From Kribbella sindirgiensis (lineage in GTDB: Bacteria; Actinomycetota; Actinomycetes; Propionibacteriales; Kribbellaceae), in NCBI RefSeq assembly GCF_004331435.1, contig NZ_SJKA01000025.1, positions 1 to 64,000 on the forward strand: a stretch of DNA of 64,000 bases, in the 5' to 3' direction. The position numbers were made by a program, and so were the translations under genes. Below are positions 9,159 through 17,555 of this stretch, piece by piece (positions within the stretch are counted from its first letter, which is position 1; every line of letters starts with the position of its first letter). Under the pieces are notes generated by a model. The model did not search any database. It was not told the origin of the DNA and saw only the letters and a program-made list of their open reading frames with translations.

Positions 9159-9673
9159 AGGCCCAGCACCCCTCCCGGCAACGAGATGTCCAGGAACTGC
9201 GTGAACGCGATGTAGACGACGACGGTCAGTACGACGGCCACGATCGCGTCCCGTACCACCTGCCTGCTACCGAGCACCCGGGCCGCCGCGAAGAACAGCA
9301 GTGCGGTGGCGATCACGTACCCCAGCGGGACCACGAGCAGCGCGTACAGCACCAGCAACGCAGACACCGCCACCGGCTCGAACCAGGTCCGCCCGCTCTC
9401 GCGCGCAGTCCTAGGCGCCCGCAAACCCTCCACCAGGTAGGCGATCGAAAGGACCAGCCACGCGACCGTAACGAGCAGCGGGAAGAAGCGTGGTCCCGCC
9501 GGGTCCAGCCCTTTCGGGCTCCGGATGTCGAAGACGCCGATCAGGAACGTCGTACTCAGCACGATCAGCACGAGGGCGGCGATGATCCGCACCAGCCGCG
9601 ACGCCTCGACCTCGACCTCCGACGCCTTGACCGTCTCAGCCGGCGTGTTCACTGACTCTTCCGAGGTGCTCAC
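9155..9673 (-). CDS. tctB: Tripartite tricarboxylate transporter small permease TctB
   Basis: A 172-residue protein with four hydrophobic segments (about residues 28-48, 64-84, 98-135 as two, 145-165) after a charged N-terminus, which is the size and shape of TctB. It pairs with TctA in the membrane. It overlaps tctC and tctA by 4 bases on each side (ATGA at 9670-9673 and 9155-9158), showing strict translational coupling in tctC-tctB-tctA-usp. Confidence 0.88.
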   Translation of the reverse strand: MSTSEESVNTPAETVKASEVEVEASRLVRIIAALVLIVLSTTFLIGVFDIRSPKGLDPAGPRFFPLLVTVAWLVLSIAYLVEGLRAPRTARESGRTWFEPVAVSALLVLYALLVVPLGYVIATALLFFAAARVLGSRQVVRDAIVAVVLTVVVYIAFTQFLDISLPGGVLGL

Positions 9674-10683
9674 AGGATCCGCAGCTCCTTCTCCAGCGCC
9701 TGGACGCGAGTGGTTTCCTCGGCGATGAACCTGGTGGCGTCGTCACCGGTCTTGAAGAAGTCGGTCCAGCCGTTCTTCTTCCGGATCTCGGCCCACTCCG
9801 GCGACTGGTTCACCTTCGTCACGAAGTCGATCAGCCGTTGCCGGTCCGCGGCCGGTACGTCCGGCGGCGCGACGATCGCGCGCCAGTTCTGCACCTCCGC
9901 GTCGTACCCCTCGGACTTCATCGTCGGGAGCTGCTTGCCGTTGAGCGTGACCGGCTCGGTGCCGGAGGTGGCCAGGACGCGCATCTTCCCGGCGGTGATC
10001 TGCTCCTCGAACTCGCTCAGTCCAGAAATGCCGACCGTCACGTCGCCGGACAGGATCGCCGCGGTCGCCTCGCCGCCGCCGGAGTAGCTGATGTACTTCA
10101 CCTTCGACGGGTCCGCGCCGGCTGCCTTCACCAGCGTGCCGGCGGTGATGTGGTCGGTGCCGCCGATCGTGCCGCCGCCCCAACTCACCTTCGACGGGTC
10201 GGCCTCGTACAGCTCGACGAGGTCCTTGAGCGACTTCAGCGGCGAGTCCGACTTCACCACCAGCACCTCCTGCTCGGCGGTCAGCGTCGCGATCGGCGTG
10301 GTGTCCGAGACGGTGATCTGGGACTGGTTCAGGGTCAGGGCGCCGACCATGACCAGGCCGGTGATCATCAGCGTGTGCGGGTCCTTGCGGTTCTTCGTGA
10401 CCAGCTTGGAGATGCCGACCGCGCCGCCGGCGCCGGTCACGTTGACCACGGAGACCGCTCGCTCGCCGAGCAGCTTCTTCTCCTGGACCACGTGCTGGAA
10501 CTGCCGGGCGGTCAGGTCCCAACCGCCACCAGGCGCGGCGGGGACCATGATCTCGACGTTGCGGCTCGGGAAGTCGCCGGCGACGCTGCCGCCGTCGAGC
10601 GTCTTCTCCAGGGCCGAACACCCGCTGACCAGCAGGCTGACGGCCAGACCCGCGGCGACCAGCACCGTGCGGGGTCGCGACAT
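9670..10683 (-). CDS. tctC: Tripartite tricarboxylate transporter substrate-binding lipoprotein TctC
   Basis: A 337-residue Bug/TctC-family solute receptor. The N-terminus is a lipoprotein signal (LLVSGCS, lipidated Cys22), then FPSRNVEIMVPAAPGGGWDL, the family's first strand and carboxylate-binding loop; the AGGAVG and SYSGGGEAT stretches are also family features. It captures a carboxylate outside the membrane and hands it to TctAB. AGGAGG lies 10 bases before the ATG. It is first in the operon and divergent from the IclR gene across about 100 bases. Confidence 0.93.
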   Translation of the reverse strand: MSRPRTVLVAAGLAVSLLVSGCSALEKTLDGGSVAGDFPSRNVEIMVPAAPGGGWDLTARQFQHVVQEKKLLGERAVSVVNVTGAGGAVGISKLVTKNRKDPHTLMITGLVMVGALTLNQSQITVSDTTPIATLTAEQEVLVVKSDSPLKSLKDLVELYEADPSKVSWGGGTIGGTDHITAGTLVKAAGADPSKVKYISYSGGGEATAAILSGDVTVGISGLSEFEEQITAGKMRVLATSGTEPVTLNGKQLPTMKSEGYDAEVQNWRAIVAPPDVPAADRQRLIDFVTKVNQSPEWAEIRKKNGWTDFFKTGDDATRFIAEETTRVQALEKELRIL

Positions 10684-10777
10684 GAGCAGTTACCTCCTGA
10701 GGGCGAGGGGAACTGTCGGCGACCGTAGCAGCATTCCACCAGGAGGTACAGAGATTCCGTTGGGTGGCACGCCGGGT

Positions 10778-10783
10778 TATGGT
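10778..10783 (+). promoter_or_regulatory. Putative leaderless -10 box (TATGGT) for the IclR gene
   Basis: TATGGT ends 6 bases before ATG 10790, with no Shine-Dalgarno sequence between. The tctC/IclR intergenic region (10684-10789) shows no convincing long dyad for IclR that I can see. Confidence 0.5.
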
Positions 10784-10789
10784 CGGGCC

Positions 10790-11560
10790 ATGAGTGAAGG
10801 TGACGGAGTACGGAGTGTGCACCGGGCGCTGGACCTGCTCGAGCGGTTCGACGACGAGCATCCGACCTGGTCGCTGGCGGCGCTGACCGCGGCGAGCGGG
10901 CTGCCGAAGACGACGGTGCTCCGGCTCGTGACCACGCTCGAGCAGCGCGGTCTGGTCGCGGCGATCGGCCCGGGCAAGTACGCGATCGGCCCTGGGTTCC
11001 TGCGCTGGTCCCGGCTGAGCAGCGCGACGATGGAGATCCCGCCGGCGGTCCGCGCGGCGATGGGCAAGCTGTCGGCCGACACCGGCGAGACCGCGAACCT
11101 GTACATCCGCGTCGGCCGGACCCGGGTCTGTCTCGCGCAGGCGCCCGGCACGTTGAGCGTCCGGCACATGGTGGTCGTCGGGTCGTCGATGCCGCTGTGG
11201 GGCGGGGCCGCGTCGAAGGTGCTGCTGACGGATCCGCCGGTGCTCGACGTCGACCCGTCGCTGATCGAGGAGCTCGCGCTGGAGGCGCCGCGGCAGCCCG
11301 GGTTCGCGAAGAAGCTGCGGGCGGCGGTGACGGATGCGGCGGCGCGCGGTTTCGCGGTCAGCCACGGTGAGCGTGAGCTCGGCGCGTCGGGTGTCGCGGC
11401 CCCGGTACGGCGTACCGACGGGCGGGTCGTCGCGGCGATCGCGATCGGCGGGCCGACGACCCGGTTCAGCGACGACCGGTTGCCGCCGTACATCACCGCC
11501 GTACGACGCTGCGCCGAAACCATCCTGCGAACGGGCTGGAGCGGTTTCAGTGCCTCCTGA
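10790..11560 (+). CDS. IclR-family transcriptional regulator of the carboxylate module
   Basis: A 256-residue IclR protein. The N-terminal winged helix (SVHRALDLLERFDDEHPTWS, then SGLPKTTVLRLVTTLEQRGL) is followed by the IclR effector domain (TGETANLYIRVGRTRVCLAQ, then AARGFAVSHGERELGASGVA). IclR proteins bind small carboxylates or aromatics. It sits at the head of a rightward operon with a CoA-transferase and a lyase, and opposite tctCBA, so it probably senses the imported carboxylate or its CoA ester. The next gene starts inside its 3' end. I use ATG 10790; the frame is open much further upstream but without family similarity. Confidence 0.92.
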   Translation: MSEGDGVRSVHRALDLLERFDDEHPTWSLAALTAASGLPKTTVLRLVTTLEQRGLVAAIGPGKYAIGPGFLRWSRLSSATMEIPPAVRAAMGKLSADTGETANLYIRVGRTRVCLAQAPGTLSVRHMVVVGSSMPLWGGAASKVLLTDPPVLDVDPSLIEELALEAPRQPGFAKKLRAAVTDAAARGFAVSHGERELGASGVAAPVRRTDGRVVAAIAIGGPTTRFSDDRLPPYITAVRRCAETILRTGWSGFSAS

Positions 11561-12761
11561 CGCTGATCTGCTGGCCGGTGTGCGGGTGCTTGATCTGACG
11601 AATGTGCTCGCGGGGCCGTTCGCCGGGTACCAGTTGGCGCTGATGGGGGCTGAGGTGATCAAGGTCGAGGTGCCCGGCTCGGGGGATCTCGCCCGGAACC
11701 TCGGCGGCGACCCGGACCTGTCCAAGGACGGGCTCGGCGTCTCGTTCCTCGCCCAGAACTCGGGGAAGCGCTCGCTCACGCTCAACCTGAAGAGCGCCGC
11801 CGGCCGCGAGGTCTTCGAGCGGCTGGTCCGCGAGGCGGACGTGCTGCTGGAGAACTTCCGCCCAGGAGTACTCGAACGGCTCGGTTTCCCGGTCGACGTA
11901 CTGCGGTCGCTGAATCCGGGGCTGGTGTACTGCGCGGTCTCGGGGTTCGGCCAGACCGGGCCGATGCGCGGTCGGCCGGCGTACGACCAGATCATCCAGG
12001 GACTGTCCGGGATCATGAGCGTCACGGGAACCGCGGAGACCGCGCCGATCCGGACCGGATTCCCGATCGCGGACACGCTCGGCGGATACGCGGCGGCGTT
12101 CGCGATCTCCGCGGCGCTGGTGAAACGGGCCCGCACCGGCGCCGGAAGCTTCCTCGACGTCTCGATGCTGGAAACCGCGGTCGCCGCGATGGGCTGGGTG
12201 GTCTCGGACTACCTGGTCGCGGGCCGCCAACCCGGTGCCATGGGCAACGAGAACGCGACCTCGGCGCCGTCCGGCACGTTCCGGACCGCGGACGGGGCAC
12301 TGAACATCGCGGCGAACAAGCAGGAGCAGTACGTCGAACTGTGCACCCTCCTGAACCGCCCCGAACTCGTCACCGACACCCGCTTCACAACTCGCGAGTC
12401 CCGCAAAGCACATCGGATCGCGCTGACGGAAGAACTCGAGAAGACGCTGACGCAGAAGTCCGCCGCGCACTGGGACGAGTTGCTCGCGAGTTCCGGCGTA
12501 CCTGTCGCTCCGGTGCTGACCGTCGAGCAAACGCTCTCGCTGCCGCAGCTCGCCGACCGCCAACTCCTCCACGCGGTTGAGATGCCCGACGGCCGCGACC
12601 GCGAACTCCGCGTCCTCGGCAGCAGCGTCCACGTCGATAGTGCCTCAGTCGGACCGTCAGCCCGTCCGCCGAGGCTGGGTGAGCACACGGACGACATCCT
12701 CACCGAACTCGGCTATACCCCGGACGAGATCGGCACCCTCCGCGCGGAAGGAGCAGTATGA
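11550..12761 (+). CDS. CaiB/BaiF-family (class III) CoA-transferase
   Basis: A 403-residue class III CoA-transferase of the formyl-CoA:oxalate/succinyl-CoA:citramalate type. Family features: VRVLDLTNVLAGPFAGYQLA at the N-terminus, LLENFRPGVLERLG near residue 100, and the catalytic Asp expected at D175 in FPIADTLGG, which would form the acyl-aspartyl anhydride. It moves CoA from a donor such as succinyl- or acetyl-CoA to a carboxylate. The GTG start (11550) overlaps the iclR stop by 11 bases; the gene overlaps the lyase by 4 bases. With that neighbour it probably makes a citryl- or citramalyl-like CoA ester. Confidence 0.9.
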   Translation: MPPDADLLAGVRVLDLTNVLAGPFAGYQLALMGAEVIKVEVPGSGDLARNLGGDPDLSKDGLGVSFLAQNSGKRSLTLNLKSAAGREVFERLVREADVLLENFRPGVLERLGFPVDVLRSLNPGLVYCAVSGFGQTGPMRGRPAYDQIIQGLSGIMSVTGTAETAPIRTGFPIADTLGGYAAAFAISAALVKRARTGAGSFLDVSMLETAVAAMGWVVSDYLVAGRQPGAMGNENATSAPSGTFRTADGALNIAANKQEQYVELCTLLNRPELVTDTRFTTRESRKAHRIALTEELEKTLTQKSAAHWDELLASSGVPVAPVLTVEQTLSLPQLADRQLLHAVEMPDGRDRELRVLGSSVHVDSASVGPSARPPRLGEHTDDILTELGYTPDEIGTLRAEGAV

Positions 12762-13543
12762 GCAGCGAGTCGGCTGACTGGTGGAGTACTGGGATCTCGG
12801 ATATTCAGCCTGGGGTGATTCGGTTCCACGGGTATCCGGTGGAGCAGCTGATCGGTGGGGTCACGTTTCCGCAGATGATCTGGCTGATGGTCCGTGGTGA
12901 GCTGCCGACGCCGGGTGAGGCGCGGCTGGTGGAGCAGACGCTCGTCGCCGCGGTCGACCACGGGCCGCAGGCGCCCTCGATCGCGGCCGCCCGGATGGCC
13001 GCGTCCTGCGGTCTGGCGCTCAACAACGCGATCGCCACCGGCGTGAACCTGCTCGGCGACGTCCACGGGGGCGCCGGACAGCAATGCCTCGAAGTCCTGT
13101 ACGACCTGCGACGCACGGTCGACGCCGGCACCGACCCCACGACCGCCGCGCAGGACCTCGTTGCCTCGTACAAGGAACGCAAGGCGTACGTCCCGGGCTT
13201 CGGGCACCGCTTCCACCCGCACGACCCGCGCCGCGATCCGCTGGTCGCCGCCGCCCAGCAAGCAGTTGCCGACGGCACCATCACCGGCCGGCACTTGGAA
13301 GTCGGCATCGCCCTGGAATCGGCCCTCGCCCCGATCCCGATGAACGTCGACGGCGCCACCGCGATCATCTACGCCGAGCTCGGCCTCCCCGCCGAACTGG
13401 CCCGCGGCCTCTTCATCCTGTCCCGCTCCGTCGGTCTCCTCGCCCACGCCCGCGAACAACAACAAGAACCGACCCGCATCAAAGGCCCCCTGCCGAAAGC
13501 AGTCATCCCGACCTACACCGGCCACCCGCCGCGCTCACTCTGA
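12758..13543 (+). CDS. Citryl-CoA lyase-like protein (short citrate synthase fold)
   Basis: 261 residues with the active-site set of citrate synthase: HGGAG (H103), GFGHRFHPHDPR (H150) and NVD (D198). These match the two His and one Asp that carry out the condensation or its reverse. At about 260 residues it lacks the N-terminal region of true citrate synthases (370-430 residues) and resembles citryl-CoA lyase (Ccl) type proteins. Expected reaction: cleavage of an activated citrate-like CoA ester to acetyl-CoA plus an oxo-acid. It is coupled by ATGA overlap to the CoA-transferase. Citryl-CoA versus citramalyl-CoA or another malyl-type ester cannot be decided from sequence. Confidence 0.85.
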   Translation: MSSESADWWSTGISDIQPGVIRFHGYPVEQLIGGVTFPQMIWLMVRGELPTPGEARLVEQTLVAAVDHGPQAPSIAAARMAASCGLALNNAIATGVNLLGDVHGGAGQQCLEVLYDLRRTVDAGTDPTTAAQDLVASYKERKAYVPGFGHRFHPHDPRRDPLVAAAQQAVADGTITGRHLEVGIALESALAPIPMNVDGATAIIYAELGLPAELARGLFILSRSVGLLAHAREQQQEPTRIKGPLPKAVIPTYTGHPPRSL

Positions 13544-13556
13544 CCACTCGGCCGGT

Positions 13557-13562
13557 TAGGGT
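13557..13562 (+). promoter_or_regulatory. Putative leaderless -10 box (TAGGGT) for the LLM oxidoreductase
   Basis: TAGGGT ends 7 bases before ATG 13570. It implies the LLM gene has its own promoter although it begins only 26 bases after the lyase gene. Confidence 0.5.
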
Positions 13563-13569
13563 CGGGCGC

Positions 13570-14352
13570 ATGGTCGAGCTGCAGGTGGTTCTCCCGGACG
13601 AGTCGGCGACGATGCCGCCCGAGCGACTGGTCGAGCTGGCGATCGCCGCCGAGGACCTGGGGTACGGCACGGCCTGGTTGCCCGACCACCTCCTGCCGCC
13701 GGGCGAGTTCGGCTCGACGTACGGCGGTGTGTACGAACCTCTTGTCACGATCGGGTACCTGGCGGCGCGCACAAGCCGCATCCGGTTCGGCACCTCGGTG
13801 CTCGTCCTCCCGATGCGCAGCCCGTATGTGGTCGCGAAGCAGGCGGCGACGCTGCACCGTCTGTCCGGCGAGCGCGTCGTCCTGGGGATCGGCGCGGGGT
13901 GGGCGAAGGCCGAGTTCGCCGCGGTCGAGGCCGTGTTCGAGGAGCGCGGACGCCGTACGGACGAGTCGCTCGCGATCATCCGTGATCTGTTCGAGGGCCG
14001 GGATCGCGGCGGGGTGTTCGAGCCGAAACTCCGGGCGCCGCTCCCGCTCATGATCGGTGGCACGACGGTACCTGCGTTGCGCCGCGCTGCGCGGTACGGC
14101 GACGAGTGGCAGGGGCTCGGTCTCGATGGTGCCGGGTTCGCGGCGGCGGTCGCGCGGCTGAGGTCCTTCGGTGACCGGCCGATCAAGGTCGGGACACGAC
14201 TCGACTGGTCCGCCGGCGATCCCGAGCCGGTCGTCGCGGCAGCGCGTGAACTCGTCGACGCAGGAGCCGAGACGCTGGCGGTGTCGTTCGGTGACGAGCA
14301 GACCGCGCTGGACCGGATCACGCGGTTCCATGACCTGTTCACGGCGGGCTGA
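13570..14352 (+). CDS. LLM-class (F420-type luciferase-like) oxidoreductase
   Basis: A 260-residue TIM-barrel luciferase-like protein: AAEDLGYGTAWLPDHLLPPG near the N-terminus, then LAARTSRIRFGTSVLVLPMR, and SPYVVAKQAATLHRLSGERV followed by the GIGAGW turn that binds the flavin/deazaflavin phosphate. In actinobacteria such proteins usually use coenzyme F420. Substrate unknown. A short form compared with the usual 280-350 residues. It is followed after 6 bases by a membrane protein gene. Confidence 0.88.
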   Translation: MVELQVVLPDESATMPPERLVELAIAAEDLGYGTAWLPDHLLPPGEFGSTYGGVYEPLVTIGYLAARTSRIRFGTSVLVLPMRSPYVVAKQAATLHRLSGERVVLGIGAGWAKAEFAAVEAVFEERGRRTDESLAIIRDLFEGRDRGGVFEPKLRAPLPLMIGGTTVPALRRAARYGDEWQGLGLDGAGFAAAVARLRSFGDRPIKVGTRLDWSAGDPEPVVAAARELVDAGAETLAVSFGDEQTALDRITRFHDLFTAG

Positions 14353-14358
14353 GCTCAA

Positions 14359-15006
14359 GTGACGGTGTGGATGCTGGACAAGTCCGCGGAGTGGGTTGCG
14401 GGGGCGGAGTCGGAGACCGGACAGTCCAGCGACGCTGTGTGGGCCTCGCAGTTGTTGAGCGATGACCTGATGCGCTGGTCTCGGTGGTGGCTCGGGCTCG
14501 GCGCCTTCGTCGTCGCGTTCTTCGCGGCGGGGACTGCTGGGACGCTCGGGATGCTGCTTGTCCTCGACGGCTCCGACGACGAGGGTCCCGTGGTCGTGGT
14601 CGTCGGCATCCTCGTGGTCGCGGTGGCGACGCTGGCGGGCTGTGGGGTCGTGCTGTGGCGGCTCCACCGATCTGGGCGTCGGCTGGCGCGGGCACTCCGT
14701 TGGTGGCTTGGGCTCAGAGCTGTCGCCGTCCCCAGCCGGGGGTTCGCCGGGTGGCTCGCGCCGCGGGCCGTGCTGTTCAAGCCTGTCGTGTTCGTGCGCG
14801 TCCTGACGGCGACGCTGTCCGGCCTGATCGGGATCTTCGGGCTGAGCATGATCGGGTACTCCCTCACCCAGGAGGCGATGCTGCTGCTCGCATCGATCCT
14901 GTGGGGGCTATTGGGCACGGCATGCTGCGTCGGTCAGCTGGGCGGAGTCATGCGGCTCGTCTGCGGGCTCGCCGACGACGACCCGCTGTGGTCTACGGTG
15001 GGCTGA
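14359..15006 (+). CDS. Hypothetical membrane protein
   Basis: I do not recognise this 215-residue protein. It has a soluble N-terminus of about 40 residues, then four likely membrane segments: about residues 43-66, 74-97 (very Val-rich), 139-160 and 165-188. The cytoplasmic loop between the second and third is Arg-rich (RLHRSGRRLARALRWWLGLR). GTG 14359 is taken as start, 6 bases after the LLM stop; ATG 14368 is possible. It overlaps the convergent acyl-CoA synthetase gene by 14 bases. Confidence 0.65.
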   Translation: MTVWMLDKSAEWVAGAESETGQSSDAVWASQLLSDDLMRWSRWWLGLGAFVVAFFAAGTAGTLGMLLVLDGSDDEGPVVVVVGILVVAVATLAGCGVVLWRLHRSGRRLARALRWWLGLRAVAVPSRGFAGWLAPRAVLFKPVVFVRVLTATLSGLIGIFGLSMIGYSLTQEAMLLLASILWGLLGTACCVGQLGGVMRLVCGLADDDPLWSTVG

Positions 15007-16636
15007 GCTTGCCGCGCAGGACCTTGCCGGTCGCGTTGCGCGGGAACTCGTCCAGTACGACGATCTGGCGCGGTGTCTTGTACCGCGCGAGATTCGCCTT
15101 CACGTGCGTCAGCAGCTCGTCCTCGGTGGCCGGCGAGTGGAGTACGACGTACGCGATGAGCCGCTGGCCGAACTCGTCGTCGGGGACACCGGCGACGACC
15201 GCCTCGGCAACCGCGGGGTGTGCGGCGAGGCACTGCTCGACCTCGACCGGGTACACGTTCTCGCCGCCGGACACGATCATGTCGTCCTCGCGCCCGTCGA
15301 CGAACAGGCGCCCGGCGGCGTCGAGATGGCCGAGGTCGCCGGTGCTCATCCGGCCGTCGACGACGGTCTTGCTCGAACCGTCGGAGTACCCGCCGAACAC
15401 CAGCCCGCCGCCCGCGAAGATCCGCCCGGTCGTGCCGGTCGGCGCCAGGCGGTCGTGGTCGTCGAGGATCCGGATGGTGCTGCCGAGACACGGCCGCCCG
15501 ACCGTCCCGGGTGCGGCGAGCAGGTCGGCGGAGGTCGCGATCGTGGCGATGCCGACCTCGCTCGATCCGTACGCGTCGCACAGCACCGGTCCGAAGCGCT
15601 CGATGAACCGCTCGGCCAGCGGCGCACCGAGCTGGGACGCGCCCGAGATGACGGCTCGCAGCGAGCGCAGGTCGTACTCCGCGATCTCCGAAGGACCGAG
15701 GTCGAGCAGCCGGCGCAGCATCACCGGTACGGCGACGATCGCGCCCGCTCGGGTTGCTTCGACGTCGGCGAGCAAGGTGGTCGGGTCGAACCGCGGTCGC
15801 AGGACGAGCGGTGAGCCGAGGAACAACGCCAGCATCGAGGTGAGGAGCCCGAGCCCGTGGAACAGCGGCGGACACACCACCATCGGCTCACCCGCCCGCA
15901 ACCCGAAACGGCTCAGCGCACTCCCTGTCAGCCCCGCCAACCCCGCCGCGGTCGGCACCCGAGGCGCCGCCTTGGGCGTCCCGGTAGTCCCCGAGGTCAA
16001 GATCGTGATGTGCCCAGCGGCCCCGGGCACTGGCGCCGCCGACGCCACACTCCCAGCCAGACCATCCAAACTACGAACTTCACCAACCGATTCATCGGGG
16101 GTGGACAGGATTGCCTGGATACCTGGGGGTGGGGTGAATTCTGGGTCGTGGATGAGGAGGTCCGGGCGGTTGCGTTCGAGGACCGCTGCGAGTTGTGGTG
16201 GCGCGAACTCGGTGTTCACGAACAGGACGTCGGCGCCGACCCGGGACGCCGCGAGGGTTGCCTCCAGGAAGCCGCGATGGTTCCGGCACAGCACCGCGAC
16301 CTTGCTCCCGGCAACGATTCCGTAGTCCGCGTGCATCCCGGCCGCGATCCGCTCGCACCGCCGATCCAGCTCCGCGAACGTGATCTCGTCGTCGCCCGTG
16401 ATGACGGCCGCCCGCTCCGGATACCGGATCGCGGCGATCACCCCGAGCGCCGCCATCGACTGACCCCAGGTGCGCAGTGCCCGCTCGATCCGCACGAGCT
16501 GCGCCGGCCCGGCCGACTTCCACACCCCGGACCTGACCAGCGCGATCGACAGCTCGCCGACCTCGGCTGCGCTCCGCACCAGCCACTCCGGCGGTCGCAG
16601 CGGCCCGATCGGGCGGATCGGCCGGATCGTCATCAT
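14993..16636 (-). CDS. AMP-forming acyl-CoA synthetase (ANL superfamily)
   Basis: A 547-residue adenylate-forming enzyme. The P-loop TSGTTGTPK is at residues 214-222, followed by YGSSEVG, STGDLGHLDAAGRLFVDGR, SGGENVYPVEVE and RNATGKVLRGKL with the C-terminal catalytic Lys. It activates a fatty or other carboxylic acid with ATP and transfers it to CoA. The start (MMTIRPIRP) overlaps the stop of the upstream SDR gene by 4 bases (ATGA), so the two are translated together. The chain is FadD-like; substrate length is unknown. Confidence 0.92.
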   Translation of the reverse strand: MMTIRPIRPIGPLRPPEWLVRSAAEVGELSIALVRSGVWKSAGPAQLVRIERALRTWGQSMAALGVIAAIRYPERAAVITGDDEITFAELDRRCERIAAGMHADYGIVAGSKVAVLCRNHRGFLEATLAASRVGADVLFVNTEFAPPQLAAVLERNRPDLLIHDPEFTPPPGIQAILSTPDESVGEVRSLDGLAGSVASAAPVPGAAGHITILTSGTTGTPKAAPRVPTAAGLAGLTGSALSRFGLRAGEPMVVCPPLFHGLGLLTSMLALFLGSPLVLRPRFDPTTLLADVEATRAGAIVAVPVMLRRLLDLGPSEIAEYDLRSLRAVISGASQLGAPLAERFIERFGPVLCDAYGSSEVGIATIATSADLLAAPGTVGRPCLGSTIRILDDHDRLAPTGTTGRIFAGGGLVFGGYSDGSSKTVVDGRMSTGDLGHLDAAGRLFVDGREDDMIVSGGENVYPVEVEQCLAAHPAVAEAVVAGVPDDEFGQRLIAYVVLHSPATEDELLTHVKANLARYKTPRQIVVLDEFPRNATGKVLRGKLSPP

Positions 16637-17511
16637 CGCTTCTTCCCGCCTCCCGTACGCCGGAAGTACTGCTCGAGCATCCGATCCGTCGGCACCCGCA
16701 ACAGGTTGCCGAGGGCATCGGCCGGCCGAACGAACGGCGGCGTGATGTTGTGCGGCCGCTCCGCCACCGCCGTACACACCTGGTCCGCCGCCTGCTCCGG
16801 CGTGAGCCCTGGCATCTTGTTGAGCAGCGGCGTCGGCTCACTCATGCGCGTGTGCACCAGACCCATGTAGATCGTCGAGGTCGTCACGCCGTCGCCGCGG
16901 ACCTCCTGCGCTACGCAGCGCAGCCACACGTCGAACGCGCTCTTCGACGCCAGGTACGCCGACCAGCGGGCCATCGGCGGCGTACGGACGCCGGCCGTCG
17001 ACACGTTCACGATGTGACCGGACCCGCGCTCGCGCATCGACGGCAGCAGTTCGAGCACGAGCTTGGCCGGCCCGAGGTAGTTCACCGCGTTGGTCCGCTC
17101 GATGTCGTGGAACCGCTGGTACGTGTCCGCGATCGATCGCCGGATCGACTTGCCGGCGTTGTTCACGAGCACGTCGACCCGCTCGTGCTCGGCCAGCACC
17201 GTCCGCACGAGTTCCTCGATCGCCGCCGGATCCGCCAGGTTCGCCGGATACACGTACGCCGTCCCGCCCCGCGACCGGATGTCGTCCGCCACGAGCTGCA
17301 GCTGGTCCGCCGTCCGCGCCACGAGCAGCACCGTCGCCCCAGCAGCGGCCAGCCGACGCGCGGTCGCCTCACCGATCCCGTACGACGACCCGGTCACCAG
17401 AACCACCTTGCCCCGAACCGCCGCCGCCAGCCGCTCGTCGGAGACTCCGGCCCGCCCGTTGGTCAACGCGACGAGCAACGACCACCCCAGAGGACGCTTC
17501 CGAGTCACCAT
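16633..17511 (-). CDS. Short-chain dehydrogenase coupled to the acyl-CoA synthetase
   Basis: A 292-residue classical/extended SDR: TGSSYGIG cofactor loop at residues 40-47, NNAG, a catalytic Ser in NVSTAG and Tyr/Lys in YLASK. An extra 30 residues precede the Rossmann fold, and a basic C-terminus (RRTGGGKKR) follows a region resembling acyl-CoA reductase SDRs of mycobacteria; that resemblance is my impression only. TAATGT ends 7 bases before ATG 17511. With the overlapping synthetase it may reduce an activated acyl chain. Confidence 0.87.
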   Translation of the reverse strand: MVTRKRPLGWSLLVALTNGRAGVSDERLAAAVRGKVVLVTGSSYGIGEATARRLAAAGATVLLVARTADQLQLVADDIRSRGGTAYVYPANLADPAAIEELVRTVLAEHERVDVLVNNAGKSIRRSIADTYQRFHDIERTNAVNYLGPAKLVLELLPSMRERGSGHIVNVSTAGVRTPPMARWSAYLASKSAFDVWLRCVAQEVRGDGVTTSTIYMGLVHTRMSEPTPLLNKMPGLTPEQAADQVCTAVAERPHNITPPFVRPADALGNLLRVPTDRMLEQYFRRTGGGKKR

Positions 17512-17518
17512 GCGCCCG

Positions 17519-17524
17519 ACATTA
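17519..17524 (-). promoter_or_regulatory. Putative leaderless -10 box (TAATGT) for the SDR-acyl-CoA synthetase operon
   Basis: On the minus strand TAATGT is followed by 7 bases and ATG 17511, with no ribosome binding site in between. Confidence 0.5.
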
Positions 17525-17555
17525 CCCGCTGGTAGCCGTCCGCGGCAGGTGTGAT

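Noticed and set aside
14484..16325. A 613-codon plus-strand frame over the membrane protein and acyl-CoA synthetase genes
   Set aside because: It has a Ser/Arg-rich biased translation and no motif; both covered genes show clear family features or membrane segments.
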